Shown here one piece after another: positions 34,181 through 45,598 of a DNA stretch of 64,000 bases. How positions within the stretch are numbered: position 1 is the stretch's first letter; every line of letters starts with the position of its first letter. The notes under the pieces are model-generated. The model saw nothing but the letters and a program-made list of their open reading frames with translations, searched no databases and was not told the DNA's origin. This DNA is from Tillandsia leiboldiana (lineage: Eukaryota > Streptophyta > Magnoliopsida > Poales > Bromeliaceae). A program made the translations under genes and the position numbers. The DNA is taken from positions 22,576,502 through 22,640,501 of the forward strand of contig CM055073.1 of NCBI GenBank assembly GCA_029204045.2, read 5' to 3'.

Positions 34181-36023
34181 GGGGTTTTTTTTGAAAATAA
34201 TCCTCCAAAAATTTTTATTTGTAAAAATAACCTCAAAAAATTTGTATTTACAAAAATGACCCTATACCCGCCAACTAGGCGTCATGTGTGCCCGCCACGT
34301 GGGCACGCGTGTTTAAACACGCGTTCTGAGAGTGCGTGTTTAAAAAAAAAATTTATTTTATTTTTTTATAAATTTGATTTTTTCTCAAACAAACGGATTT
34401 ATTTTTTCAAAAAAAATAAAAAATAAGTAAAAAAATATCTATCTAGAAAAAATAAGTTTCACATTCCATTGTTTTTTTATTTATTTATTAAATATTTATA
34501 CATTATTTTATATATTTTTTATATTTTAAAATTACCTCAAACAAACGGATTTTTTTATTATTATTTTCGTACCGCAAAAAGGAATTTATTTTTATCCTTT
34601 TGGCGGAAAAAAAAATTGGTATTTTTTTTTTCTTAGGCAATAAAAAAAAATATATATGATTAAAAATAAATTAATTTAAATATATATTAATGTCAGTAAT
34701 AAATATTTAAACCAACAATCTAAACAATCAAATTCAGAAAGAATCAAATTTTTTTAAAAAATAAAAATATAATTTTATAAAAAAAATAAAAAAATATGCC
34801 AAAAAATATCTAAGTAGAAAAATTGAGTTCTACATTCTATTTTTTATTTTTTTATTTATTAAATATTTATATATTATTTTATATATTTTTTATATTTTAA
34901 AATTTTCTGAAACAAATGGATATTTTATTTTATTTTTTTTCCTACTGCAAAAAGAAATTTATTTTTATCGGTTTGGTTAAAAAAAAATTATTTTTATTTA
35001 TTAAATATTTATATATTATTTTATATATTTTCTATATTTTTAAATTTTTTTATCGATTTGTTTAAAAAAAAATAAAATAAAATATCCGTTTGTCTAAAAA
35101 AATTTAAAAATATAGAAAAATATATAAAATAATATATATAAATATTTAATAAATAAAAATAATTTTTTTTTTCACCAAAAGGATAAAAATAAATTTCTTG
35201 CAGGATGAAAAAAAATAAAATAAAATATCCGTTTGTTTCAGAAAATTTAAAAATATATAAAATATATAAAATAATATATAAATATTTAATAAATAAAAAA
35301 AAATAGAATGTAGAACTCAATTTTTCTACGTAGGTTTTTTTTGTCATATTTTTTTATTTTTTTTAAAAAAATATTTTTTTATTTTTTAAAAAAATTTGAT
35401 TTTTTCTGAATTTGATTGTTTAGACTGTTGGTTTAAATATTTATTTCTGACATTAATATATATTTAAATTAATTTATTCTTAATCATATTTTTTTTTATT
35501 GCCTAAGAAAAAAAAAAGAACCAATTTTTTTTTTCCGCCAAAAGGATAAAAATAAATTCCTTTTTGCGGTACGAAAATAATAATAAAAAAATCTGTTTAT
35601 TTAAGATAATTTAAAAATATAAAAAATATATATAATAATATATAAATATTTAATAAATAAAAAATAAAAAATGGAATGTGAAACTTATTTTTTCTAGATA
35701 GATATTTTTTGATTTATTTTTTTATTTTTTTTTTGAAAAAATAAATCCGTTTGTTTGAGAAAGAATCAAATTTATAAAAAAAAAAAAAAAAATTAGACAC
35801 GCGTTCTGTGAACGCGTGTTTAAACACGCGCTTTGAAAGTGCGTTTTTAAACACGCGTTCTCAGAACGCGTGTTCACTTCGCTCCGACTCAGCCGCCCCC
35901 GCCCACGTGGCGGGCACACGTGGCGCCCAGTTGGCGGGTATAGGGCCATTTTTGTAAATACAAATTTTTTGAGGCTATTTTTGCAAATAAAAATTTTTAG
36001 AGGGTTATTTTCAAAAAAAATCC
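34181..36023. mobile_element. MULE-type giant foldback element, exact 9-bp TSD
   Basis: TSD GTGGAATAA at 34172-34180 and 36024-36032. Each half of the 1843-bp element is close to the reverse complement of the other; the centre is near 35060. The outer 150 bp hold TTTTGAAAATAA(T/C)CCTC, the iterated AAAAATRACC blocks, ACCCGCCAACT(A/G)GGCG and GCCCGCCACGTGGGC. Next come ACACGCGTT blocks, then about 1.4 kb of A/T-rich palindrome. No coding capacity. A transcript across it would fold into a very long hairpin. Confidence 0.88.
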
Positions 36024-36032
36024 GTGGAATAA

Positions 36033-36660
36033 ACATTATCGAGATCTGAAAAACTTTAGACCCTTTTTTTTTTCTTTTTTTTTCTTTTTTTTCTTTTTGT
36101 ATTTTGTATCTTCAGTATTTGGATGGTCTGCCGATATCATTTCTTTTAACCTCAGGTAATAGTAATACAAAAAGAAGCTGGCTGAATCTATGAAAGAAAA
36201 ATATAAAAACAGCTATTTGTACACTCCAAAAATAAATATATATATCTATATATATACATTTTATATTCATCTATCTAACGAGTGAAAGTAATTTAAGGGT
36301 TTAGACTGAAGGTTTACTAGTCACTTTATGTGAATAGTTAAAATATTTCATCCATTGAATAAATAAGGTACACATTATATAACTCTTTTGAAATTTATCT
36401 ATAAGGAAACCCTCAACTACAGCTCAGTTTGAGATGACCCCTCAATTTTAATTGGAATTGAGTTGTTTTAGTTATTTTGGTAGATAATTTTATAAAATTT
36501 AAAGATCAATTAGTGATTTGCTATTAATTGTTCTAGTTACATTTACTGAGAAAACTTTAAGCAATTAAATTTATTAAATTAAATAAAATTCTTAATAAGA
36601 ATTTAACAAAATTAATAATTTATCAAAGTAAAATTATTAAATTTTAAATAGCTAAAAAGT

Positions 36661-36701
<41 letters not shown>

Positions 36702-36757
36702 ACGGGTTCATTACACAGTGAGAAAAAAATAAATCAATTTTCTTAATAAACTGCAAT
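36033..36757. other. AT-rich intergenic stretch, no gene
   Basis: T-run near 36063-36095 and A-run at 36662-36698. Nothing else supported. Confidence 0.5.
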
Positions 36758-36906
36758 GATCAACTGTTACTAGCACAAGCAACAAAAGACTTGATGGTAT
36801 TCGAGATTCCGAATTCGAAGTCTAGTTACTTCACATTTTCAGCTAAATTTATTTCAAAAATAAATAGCATACTACCTTACTCTATAAATAAATAAATAAA
36901 AAATAA

Positions 36907-36939
<33 letters not shown>
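36758..36939 (+). mobile_element. tRNA-derived SINE, copy 2
   Basis: ATCAACTGTTACTAGCACAA head, box-B-like GAATTCGAAGTC, the body TTACTTCACATTTTC and a TAAA/A-run tail ending at 36939. A short direct repeat, CTGCAA, lies on both sides (36751 and 36941). More diverged than copy 1. Confidence 0.75.
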
Positions 36940-36943
<4 letters not shown>

Positions 36944-37604
36944 CAACTATGCTCCAAAAAAACATTATCTAGTTTGCTACATACATCAACAACTTATAAA
37001 CAGCAAATGTAGAAGATACCAAGGCACAGGGCATAAATAATTACATAAAACAAAAATTGATTACATAAAAACAGTGTGAACTATATCAGAGTGAAAAAGA
37101 AAACACAGACTACTATGCCCTTTAGAAAGTATTACCGAAGCATCCGAGACCTCAGATCAGCTGATTCATTTAATTTACGCAAGAAAAGCATAAATTCAAA
37201 CAATTACAAAAGAGCAAAGTTGCAGCCTTAAGGAATTATTGACACAAAAAAAAAATTGAGCCATTGATCGTACCTCGGGATGCCACCGTGCCCTTTCAAG
37301 ATTTCTTCATATGCTCATATTAGTTATAAATATACATTTCTTTGTCTTCAACTCAAAGATTTGCGACTCTTATACATGTTACCTCTGGTTCAACAGGATA
37401 AATCATCGACTGCACAAAGGGTATAACAACCAATAGTAAAAGCCTCAAAAACTTTCCCCAGCAGAAAGAAAAAATCAGCAGTAAAGCTCCAATAAATCAC
37501 AGCATTACCAACGGTCCTTCCCAAGTGGTTAACTCGTAAGTTGATTGTTAACTAAGTTCTTGGTCATCACATCCAGTTAGAGTCAAGAAAAGAGAACAGC
37601 TTGC
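36940..37604. other. VPS11 downstream region, probably includes its 3' UTR
   Basis: AT-rich, no other open frame of note. The VPS11 stop is at 37605-37607 on minus, so the 3' UTR runs into this segment. I cannot place the polyadenylation site. Confidence 0.5.
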
Positions 37605-40600
37605 TTAACGAGTATTTTCTGGTGGTGAAATTTTAGTTTTGCTAACTATTCCCTTACTAAAATAGTCGGCAACAACAGAGAACCCATCCTTTGAACCCTT
37701 CAGGAGCTGGAAAAACAAAGCATGATCTCTTGCATTTTGCTCTAAGTTGCGCTTGGTCTCCAGAATGGATCTGTACTCAGGTGCACACTCTGGGCACTCT
37801 TTCTCATTGTCCCCTAGGCAACGTAGGTGGAATGAGTGCATGCACATAAAATGAACTGCAGGGAGATCAAGGGTGAATGTGCAAGCGGTACACTTGCTTA
37901 GTTGAAAGATTTTGGCATTGGTCTTGAGGTCGCCTATCTCTTTTTTCATTGTTTCGGTCTCCTCCTGTATAAATATATATATGTATATATATACGGATTA
38001 GCTAAATTGTAAACTTAGCATATTAGTCCTAGTCTTTGTATAAACTAACAAATCCACTGAAGTTAACTAACAACACATTCAGGACAGGTGGCATTAAAGC
38101 TAAAATATTCAGGAAACTTTTAATAAATACCTAGACTTTCTCAAAGATTAAATAAATTTACTCATATTCGAGAAGAATTTGATCATAGAAAGATTGCTTA
38201 ATCTGAAGAAATTGAATAAATAATTAGTAGATGATAAATCTTATATCACACTTTAAAATAAAATTTAAGTGCATACAATTAACAAAATACATTGCTTACG
38301 AGCTTTACAATGCCAAGAGCCATTCTATGTGTCATACTGTGCCAGCAATTGACAGTCACACCTCAATGCTCAAATCTTACACCAATGACTTGCATAGATC
38401 TGCTCTTCTTTCAAGTAACATTGAATACTTCAACTTTATCATCTTAGTTTCTACTTAGGCATTCCTCAACTCAATATCCTCCAGCTCTCCTTTATGTTGC
38501 TTGCTATCTATATTTTTTAAGCAAAGTTGAAAAGGAAAGAACCAAATTAAGACTACTGTATTCTTATGATACTAACCTGATATTTCTCAATAGCTCTGCG
38601 GTCGTCTTCAATCAACTTTGATTCTTGTTCAAGCTTTCGAGCAATATAATCCTTGACAACAGAAAGTGTCAAGCATGGATTCTTCGACAAGGTCTGTAGT
38701 ACAACGATGGGAGGCAAGATATCATCTCTCTCAACATAAGTCAAGACCTCCTTTACTTCCTTCGAGCAATCTTCTCCTAGCTCACCAAAGTATTTCAGCA
38801 GATCGCCCCAAAGAGTTGGATCCCCCCCTTGTGATGAATCCCCTAGCTTTTTGCAGCATGCAATCAGACCTTCATGGTCATGGGATTGCACATAGCAAGC
38901 AATCACCTCTTTATAGAGTTTCATCTTTTCATACAGAAACAACATCCCAGCCTTGAATGCATTCATTTCACAAAGAATAATGGCAAGATCAACATCATAT
39001 AAAGGTTGCTCCATCTCAGATGTCCATGCACTCCTAAGCAATGCAAGACCTTTGCGCTGTCTTTCAGTACAATCCTTGTCCTTCGAATCCTTATTTTGAG
39101 CAGATGATTTTGCTTTACCATCGGTTTTATACCCATTAGCAACTTCCTTACCATTTCTCGCTTTATGATCACAATCTACAACATCATTTTCTTGCGAGAT
39201 TGATGGAAAGCTTAAGTTATTAGATAGGTAAAGCTCCAAAAGGGTGTTATGGATTTCGACTTGAGCAGGTGAATCCTTGACCTTGTTGATATACTTTTCT
39301 AGAAATTCCATGAGAAATTCCGGGTTGTGTACAAAAATATTGACAAAATCCATAGGTGAAGGAAGCATAAGTAAGTCCATCCCATTTGCAGCCCTCGCAG
39401 TTGTAGACTTCCCATCATTAGTGCAAAGATTCAACAGTATTTTAACAGTTTCAGCCGGCTTGTGCTCTACAAGAATCTTTCCATAGTCTTTCATGGTAAC
39501 ACCAGCTTGATTAGACTCGAGGCTTGATATATATTGTAAGGCCTCATTGTACCTACCAAGATCCTCAAGTAAAATTTTCAAATACCACTCATGTTTCCCA
39601 GCCTTTTTAGCAACAAACATGGCATGTTCATGATATCCAGCAGCACGACATACTCTTATGGCAGTTTCCACATCAAACTTATGCTCACCGGCACCATCTT
39701 CATCTTTGATGAACTTGTTAAGTTTCTCCACATCTTTCAATTTGGTGTAGCAGTTTAAGAGAAGAGTTGTATGGTCTTTAGAGGCAAATCCATGATCATG
39801 TAATTTTTCTAGATAATTTGTGAGGTTGTGGATACGTTGTGCATCCAGAAATTTTTGGATGACGTATGAAGGTTCAAGATGTCCTATGGTGTTAATGTAT
39901 TGGGACATAGCTTCGTCATATTCTTGCTTACTATATAAATGGTCACCATATTTTCGTAGCACTTCAGCAGTAGCTGCAGCATCGGCTTGCTGACTTTGAA
40001 CGAGATTTATGGCCACAGTATATAGATTCTTCTTGAACAACATATCCAGCTTACTTTCCATATCTTTCTCACCAATGCAGAGGGTCTTTTTGTCTGCCAT
40101 TATTAGAATAATATAGCCCCACTCACATAACAAGTGTGAAACCTCCCCGATAGACATGCTATGGGCAATTAACCGGTTTTTCAAATCATAGATGTTGAAA
40201 GTGTTCTTACCCGTCCTTTGATCTCCAATAACACATAGTAAATACCCACGAAACCATCCTAGAAACTTTTTCTCACCATCAAAAGCCCAACAAGGACCTC
40301 TCCCATCAACATCATAGAAGTACACAGCTTCAGGTCGACCAATAATCAGATCCTGATTATTTAATAATAAATACCATACAGTCAATGCCCAACAAAGCAT
40401 TCAATGTCATAAAAGCAAATAATTTATATATGGGAAAAAGCAATTTGTATACCTGGCGGTCGCTCATTGTAACAGCATTAACCTCACAACCAATCTGATC
40501 AAGGGTCTGCCTCTTTGGTGGTTGATCATGTAAATTGAACAAACTCACTGAAGAGGAAGTGACTGCAAAGAGCTGAAGAGTTCTACCCTCAGCCCGGAAA

Positions 40601-42106
40601 GCAAGACCAGTAATAGCATTAATCCTCTCTGAAACTGCCTCAACCTGCAGCTTGAAGCGTGTAATACGCTCTCGTGCAATATCACCTTTGATGCAATAAA
40701 TGGAACCGGAATCTAAGCCAATGGCTATAAGTAATATAGGAGGAGCTTCCTCAAGAACTAAAAATGTTGTAATCTGCAATACCAGATATGTTCAAGTAAT
40801 TAGAAATAAATACCAAAAGTTGCAAAAGACATTTAGTAGAATAAAGCTATTTTAAGCCCTTGACTAAACATCATGCAACAGAATATACCTTGGCCTCAGG
40901 AAATTGGTTGGTGAATATTCGCAATATTTGGACACAAAATGGAGTTGCTGAGCTTGAACCCTCTTCTTGCACCTTATCGAGGTCAAAAAGCTTTAAACAA
41001 ATTGAAGATGGCTGGGAAGACATCTGATCATCATCTCCTACGGTCACTAGATAATTTTTTTGCTGATTGACAAAAGAAAAACAAAATAAAATCACTGTAT
41101 GATCAATAATGGCAGTGTGTTGAGAAGTATGTCGGCCTCTAATGTGGAAACTAGCTGTGCATTTCTCTACAAAACTCTTCCTCGAAAAAGTATTGGGTTC
41201 AGGGAAGCATGAAAGTTAAGGTAGAAATCATAAATAGTAAGGTTAAAAAATTATTACATCATGCTTGATTCTCATTCCTTAACACATTCTAGGTAATCAA
41301 CGAGGATACTGCCAACAGCAACATTCGAATAGAAAGAAATATATTGCCTACATAAGCAACAACAAACATAAGCAAGAATGATATATCACCTAAAGGCATC
41401 TGAAAGGGAAAAAGGAAAAGAAATTTCTCTAATCAAAAGTATGACCTGCAAAAGGATAATACAACTTATTTGTTGCAACCCCCTGTAATTGGCTAAAGCA
41501 GAAATTTATGCCAACACATATATATAAAGGAGTTGAACTATTGAAAATATATTGAAAGTGGAAGGGGAAAAAAATACAAAAGTGTTTCCAGATGAGGTTT
41601 ATCGTCCTAGATGGATCTTTAACAATTAAGAATGATGTATTTCCAACAATTAGCAGTAAAAAAAGAAAATATTCTTAACTACATCATAAGTTCAAATCTA
41701 ATTATTATCTTCAACTCACGTATAAAAACAAAAGTAAACATCGAGACATCACAATGATTTTTATTGATTTTAATTGACAAAGCCTGCTGACAGAAAATTA
41801 TCCATATAACCAACAGAATTGGTGCTTCTGTATCCAACAAAAGCCTTTCCTGCAAATTCTGCATTTCATCTCTAGCAGGAAAAAGAATTCTATTGGATCT
41901 AATTAAAAATATAGCTAAGATAAATTTTCTTATAGAGGCATAATCTTAAGTACAACACCTTGATTTCAACCTATGTATCACAGACACTTCTATAAGTCTT
42001 GCGTGTCCGTGTCGGACATTCGCGTATCCGTGTCGGACACGTGTCCGATGTTGACACATTTTGGATGTGTGTTAAATACCGAACCATAGTGCATATAATT
42101 TAAAAA

Positions 42107-42200
<94 letters not shown>

Positions 42201-44665
42201 TTATTTATTTATTTATTTATTTATTTTATTTATTTATACATATATAATGTGAGATGATAAATATTTTAGCTTTTTGATGAGTACATACAAATTTTTTTTG
42301 AATAATATAAATAAATTATGTGTGGTGGAGAATTTTTTTCTTAGAATATATGAATTATCAATGAAAAATTTAATAAACTTTCATTCGTATAAGAAATATA
42401 ACAATATTTTATCAAAATTTATATTTTATATATAATAAACATATATTATTATATTAATAATATTATATTTTATTATCTGTATTCATGTCGTGTCCGTGTC
42501 CTAATTTTTTTGAAGTTGCTGAGTCGCCGTGTCCGAGTCGTGTCGTGTCCCGTGTCCCGTATCGGTGTCCATGATGCTTAGATTTCAACACATCAACTCA
42601 CAAGACGTCGAGACCTGATCTCCACACCAATTTAGCACTCAGAAATCCTAATTTTACAATCAGATCATCCAAATCCACCCAAGAACCAAAACAAGAAATA
42701 GGAAGCACACAAAAGAACGATGCCCATATCAATCTTAGCACACAAAACACCCTAATTAACCAATCAAATCATCCAAATCTTCTGAATGATCCAAGAACAC
42801 CACAACAACAACAACAAAGAGAATGATCTCTGGCACTTACCTTGAGCTATGAAATGAAGACCCTGGAGGAGGCTCGCATCAACTTAAGACTTTCAGAAAT
42901 CTAATTAAACAATCAGATCATCCAAATCCACCCAAGAACCAAAACAAGAAATAGGAAGCACACCAAAAATCTCCTTATCTATCTCAAAGCACAAAAAACC
43001 CTAGTTAAACAATCAAATCATCCAAATCTTCTGAATGATCCAAAGAAAACAACAGCAACAACAATAACAACTTAGAAAGTGATCTCCAGCCCTTACCTTG
43101 CGCTGTCGGAAGGAGGCTCCGCATCAATTTAAGCCCTCAGAAACCCAAATTAAGAAATAGGATCTTCCTCAACCACCAGAAAACAAAAGCAAAAATAGGA
43201 AGCACTAGAACGACATCCTCGATCAATCTCATCACATATGAAACCCTAATTACCCAATCAATTCATCCAAATCTTCTGAACGATCCAAGTGAACAACAAC
43301 AACATAATAATATAGAGACCGACCGTGCCTAGCGCAGCTGGCTAAGAGCTTGATGGTCGTTATCCGAAGTCCCAAGTTCAAAACCTAGTTGCTTCACATT
43401 TCTGGCTTAGTTCATTTCTAAATAATGAACAAAACGAATAACATGCTACCTTTCTCTCAATAATAATAATAATAATAACATAGAAAGCAATCTCCGAAAC
43501 CTACCTTAAGCAGTTGGATTAAGAGCACCGAGGAAGTTCCACATCAATTTGAACCCTCAAAAACCTAATTAAGCAATCAGATCATCCAAGTCCACCCAAC
43601 ACCCAAAGCAAGAAATAGGAAAAACACAAAAGAATCGTGGTGCATTAAAAGCCCTAACAAACCAATCAAATCATCCAAATCTTACAAATGATCCACAACA
43701 ACAATATAGAGAGCGATCTCCAAGACCAATCTTGAGCTGACGGACGAAGAGCACGGAGGAGGCTCCACATCAATTTAAGCTCTCAGAAACCCTAACTTCG
43801 CAATCAAGCCATCCAAATACACCCAAGAACAGAAGCAAAAGATGGGAAGCACATGAGATTCTTACCAATCACAGCATATAAAAATCCCTACTCAACCAAT
43901 CAAATCATCCAAATCTTCCGAACGATCTAAGAAAACAACAACAACATAGAAATCGATCTCCGAGACCTACCTAGTGCAATTGGATGAAGAGCACAGAGGA
44001 GGTTCCACATCAATTTAAGCCCTCAGAAACCCTAATTAAGCAGTCATATCATCCAAATCCACCCAACAACCAAAACAAGACACAAAAGAACGATCCCCTC
44101 ATCAATCTCAGCGCACAAAAAAGCGTTAATCAATCAATCATACCTATCGAAATCTTAAAAATGATCCAAGAAAACAACCACAACAACAACAACATAGAGA
44201 GCGATCTCTGGAACCTATCTAGAGCAATTAGACAAAGAGGACGGAGGAGGCTCCACATCAATTTAAGCTATCGTAAACCCTAATTAAGCAATCAGATCAT
44301 CCAAATCGACCCAACAACCAAAACAAGACACAAAAGAATGATGCCCTTATCAATCTCACCGCACAAAAAACCCTAATCAACCAATCACATCATCCAAATC
44401 TTACGCATGAACCAAGACATAGAGAGCGATTTCGGAGACGTACCTTGAGCTGTTGGACGAAGAGGACGGAGGAGGCGTGTGCTTGGAATCCATAGGAGAC
44501 CTTGAAGCTACGATCAAGGAGGGCGACGGTGCCGTCGCCGCACCCGACGGCGATCCGGCCCCTCCCGCTCGAGCAGCACCGGATCTCGCCGGCGATCTCC
44601 CCGGGAACGGAGCCCTTACCGCCGGATTTCTCTTCGAAGAACTCGAATTTCCGCCATTGGTACAT
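37605..44665 (-). CDS. VPS11: VPS11, vacuolar protein sorting protein 11 (HOPS/CORVET core subunit)
   Basis: Five exons on minus: 44665-44444, 41062-40889, 40773-40453, 40352-38577 and 37964-37605. All introns are GT..AG in phase 0, giving 950 codons, close to the usual size of about 930-950. The start is the Met of MYQWRKFEFFEEK, the family's conserved N-terminus; an upstream in-frame Met at 44698 is not conserved. VPS11 is a scaffold subunit of the HOPS and CORVET tethers acting in late-endosome and vacuole fusion. Residues 1 to about 330 are the N-terminal beta-propeller (LVTVGDDDQ, RIFTNQFPEAK, YCIKGDIARERITRFKLQ). The middle is the clathrin-heavy-chain-like alpha-solenoid (KNLYTVAINLVQSQQADAAA, HTTLLLNCYTKLKDVEKLN). 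The C-terminus is a RING-H2 finger with Cys856, Cys859, Cys872, His874, His877, Cys880, Cys888 and Cys891. No stop or frameshift was seen. Intron 1 (3.4 kb) holds a MULE, a SINE and a tandem array of the exon-1 donor. A MULE begins about 140 bp upstream of the ATG. Confidence 0.95.
41971..42580. mobile_element. MULE-type MITE in VPS11 intron 1, exact 9-bp TSD
   Basis: TSD GATTTCAAC at 41962-41970 and 42581-42589. The ends are imperfect inverted repeats (ATGTATCACAGACAC and AAGCATCATGGACAC). Both arms carry repeats of GTGTCC/GTCGGACAC. The centre contains (AT)n at about 42108-42194 and (TTTA)n to 42230. No coding capacity. Confidence 0.8.
42590..44443 (-). repeat. Tandem array repeating the VPS11 exon-1/intron-1 junction
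   Basis: Six units of about 225-256 bp end at 42841, 43097, 43504 (with an inserted SINE), 43731, 43971 and 44220, followed by the genuine junction at 44444. Each unit, read on minus, has TTAGGGTTTCTGAGGGCTTA-like intron sequence, then about 30 bp matching the last codons of exon 1 (encoding roughly SSVLFVQQLK), then a splice-donor position. The donor reads GTAAG at 42840 and 43096, GTAGG at 43504 and 43970, is lost (AT) at 43730 and 44219, and is GTACG at the real site 44443. Confidence 0.85.
43321..43476 (+). mobile_element. tRNA-derived SINE, copy 3, in VPS11 intron 1
   Basis: GCCTAGCGCAGCTGGCTAAGA (box A) and AAGTTCAAAACC (box B), body TTGCTTCACATTTCTGG and ACATGCTACCTTTCTCTC, tail of TAA repeats. 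It lies inside one unit of the tandem array, so it inserted after that unit formed. The TSD is blurred by the surrounding ACAACAACATAG repeats. Confidence 0.8.
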
Positions 44666-44805
44666 CTCCTCGCTTACCCTCGGATCGCGAAAACCCAAAC
44701 ACTAGGAATCGAAAGTACCGTTAGAAACAGCTCCGTTTCACCTTCGGCCCCTCCCCTTTCCCCCGGTCTGGAAGTTCGATAGTTGAAACGAGAGGCACGT
44801 TTGAG
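44666..44805 (-). promoter_or_regulatory. VPS11 5' flank, about 140 bp to the MULE edge
   Basis: C/T-rich on plus, with no TATA box seen. Because the MULE terminal repeat starts at about 44806, any promoter further upstream of the gene now lies across about 19 kb of inserted DNA. Confidence 0.5.
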
Positions 44806-45319
44806 GTTTTTTTTTAAATCTAATCCTAAAAGCTTTTAAAATTTACAAACTAACCCTCTCAAATTTTATTTTTTTTTTGTAAAACTAATTTTCTTTTTAC
44901 CCGCTCGGTATACAACAGAAATGACGAGCTGAAAGCGGTGAACCATTCACCGCCTTCAGTGTATCCGCTGAAAACCGTGAATGATTCACCACCTTCACAA
45001 AAATTCTGTGAAGGTGGTGAATGGTTCACCGTCTTCAGCGTGTACCCCACGGCCTAGCCAATTTTCACGAAAATTGGCTAAGTTTTCAGGGCCTTTAGTA
45101 TAATGTATAAGACGTTGAACGATTCAGCGTCTTTAGCATAAACACTAAAGGCGCTGAATCGTTTAGCGCCTTTAACGTTTATACTAAAGGCGTCGAATCA
45201 TTCAGCGCCTTTAGTATTACACTAATTCAGCGCCTTTAGCATTACACTAAAGGCGCCGAATCGTTCAGCATCTTCTTCACCAATAAAATCCCGCACGGCA
45301 CAGTGCCCTCACTTTCCCC
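44806..45319 (+). mobile_element. MULE 2, left end (split by element C)
   Basis: Starts GGTTTTTTTTTAAATC and has the same iterated TAATCCT / CTAACCCTC / CTAATTTTC blocks about 35 bp apart as the terminal repeats of the other two MULEs. Palindromes AAAGCGGTGA-N-TCACCGCCTT and AAAGGCGCTGA-N-TCAGCGCCTTT follow at about 44931-45270, together with the AATTTTCACGAAAATTGGCTAAG palindrome variant. It resumes after element C at 60423. The TSD cannot be checked because the right end is outside the window. Confidence 0.75.
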
Positions 45320-45598
45320 TGTAGAGTTATGAATCCCAAAGGATCTAAATAGGTACTATCAAACAACTAGAGGGGGGGTGAATAGGTGTAATACTTAAAA
45401 ACTCAATCTCAGTGCAAAATAAAAACCAATGCGGAAAATAAAAACAGCACACCGAGATATACGTGGAAACTCCAATCCAGGAGAAAAACCACGGGACCAA
45501 CACGCAATAACAATCCACTAAGAATAGAAGAATAACAAGGTGATTACCGACTCCACGGACTCAAACCCCTCCTTCAGCTTCTTCGGACCTTGCGCTGA

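Noticed and set aside
35021..35347. 108-codon Tyr/Phe/Ile-rich frame
   Set aside because: Lies at the centre of the AT-rich foldback palindrome; low complexity.
43984..44283. 99-codon plus-strand frame in the VPS11 intron
   Set aside because: It follows the tandem repeat units and has no similarity. It is antisense to the duplicated exon-1 end.
44453..44782. 109-codon plus-strand frame
   Set aside because: Antisense shadow of VPS11 exon 1 and its 5' flank.
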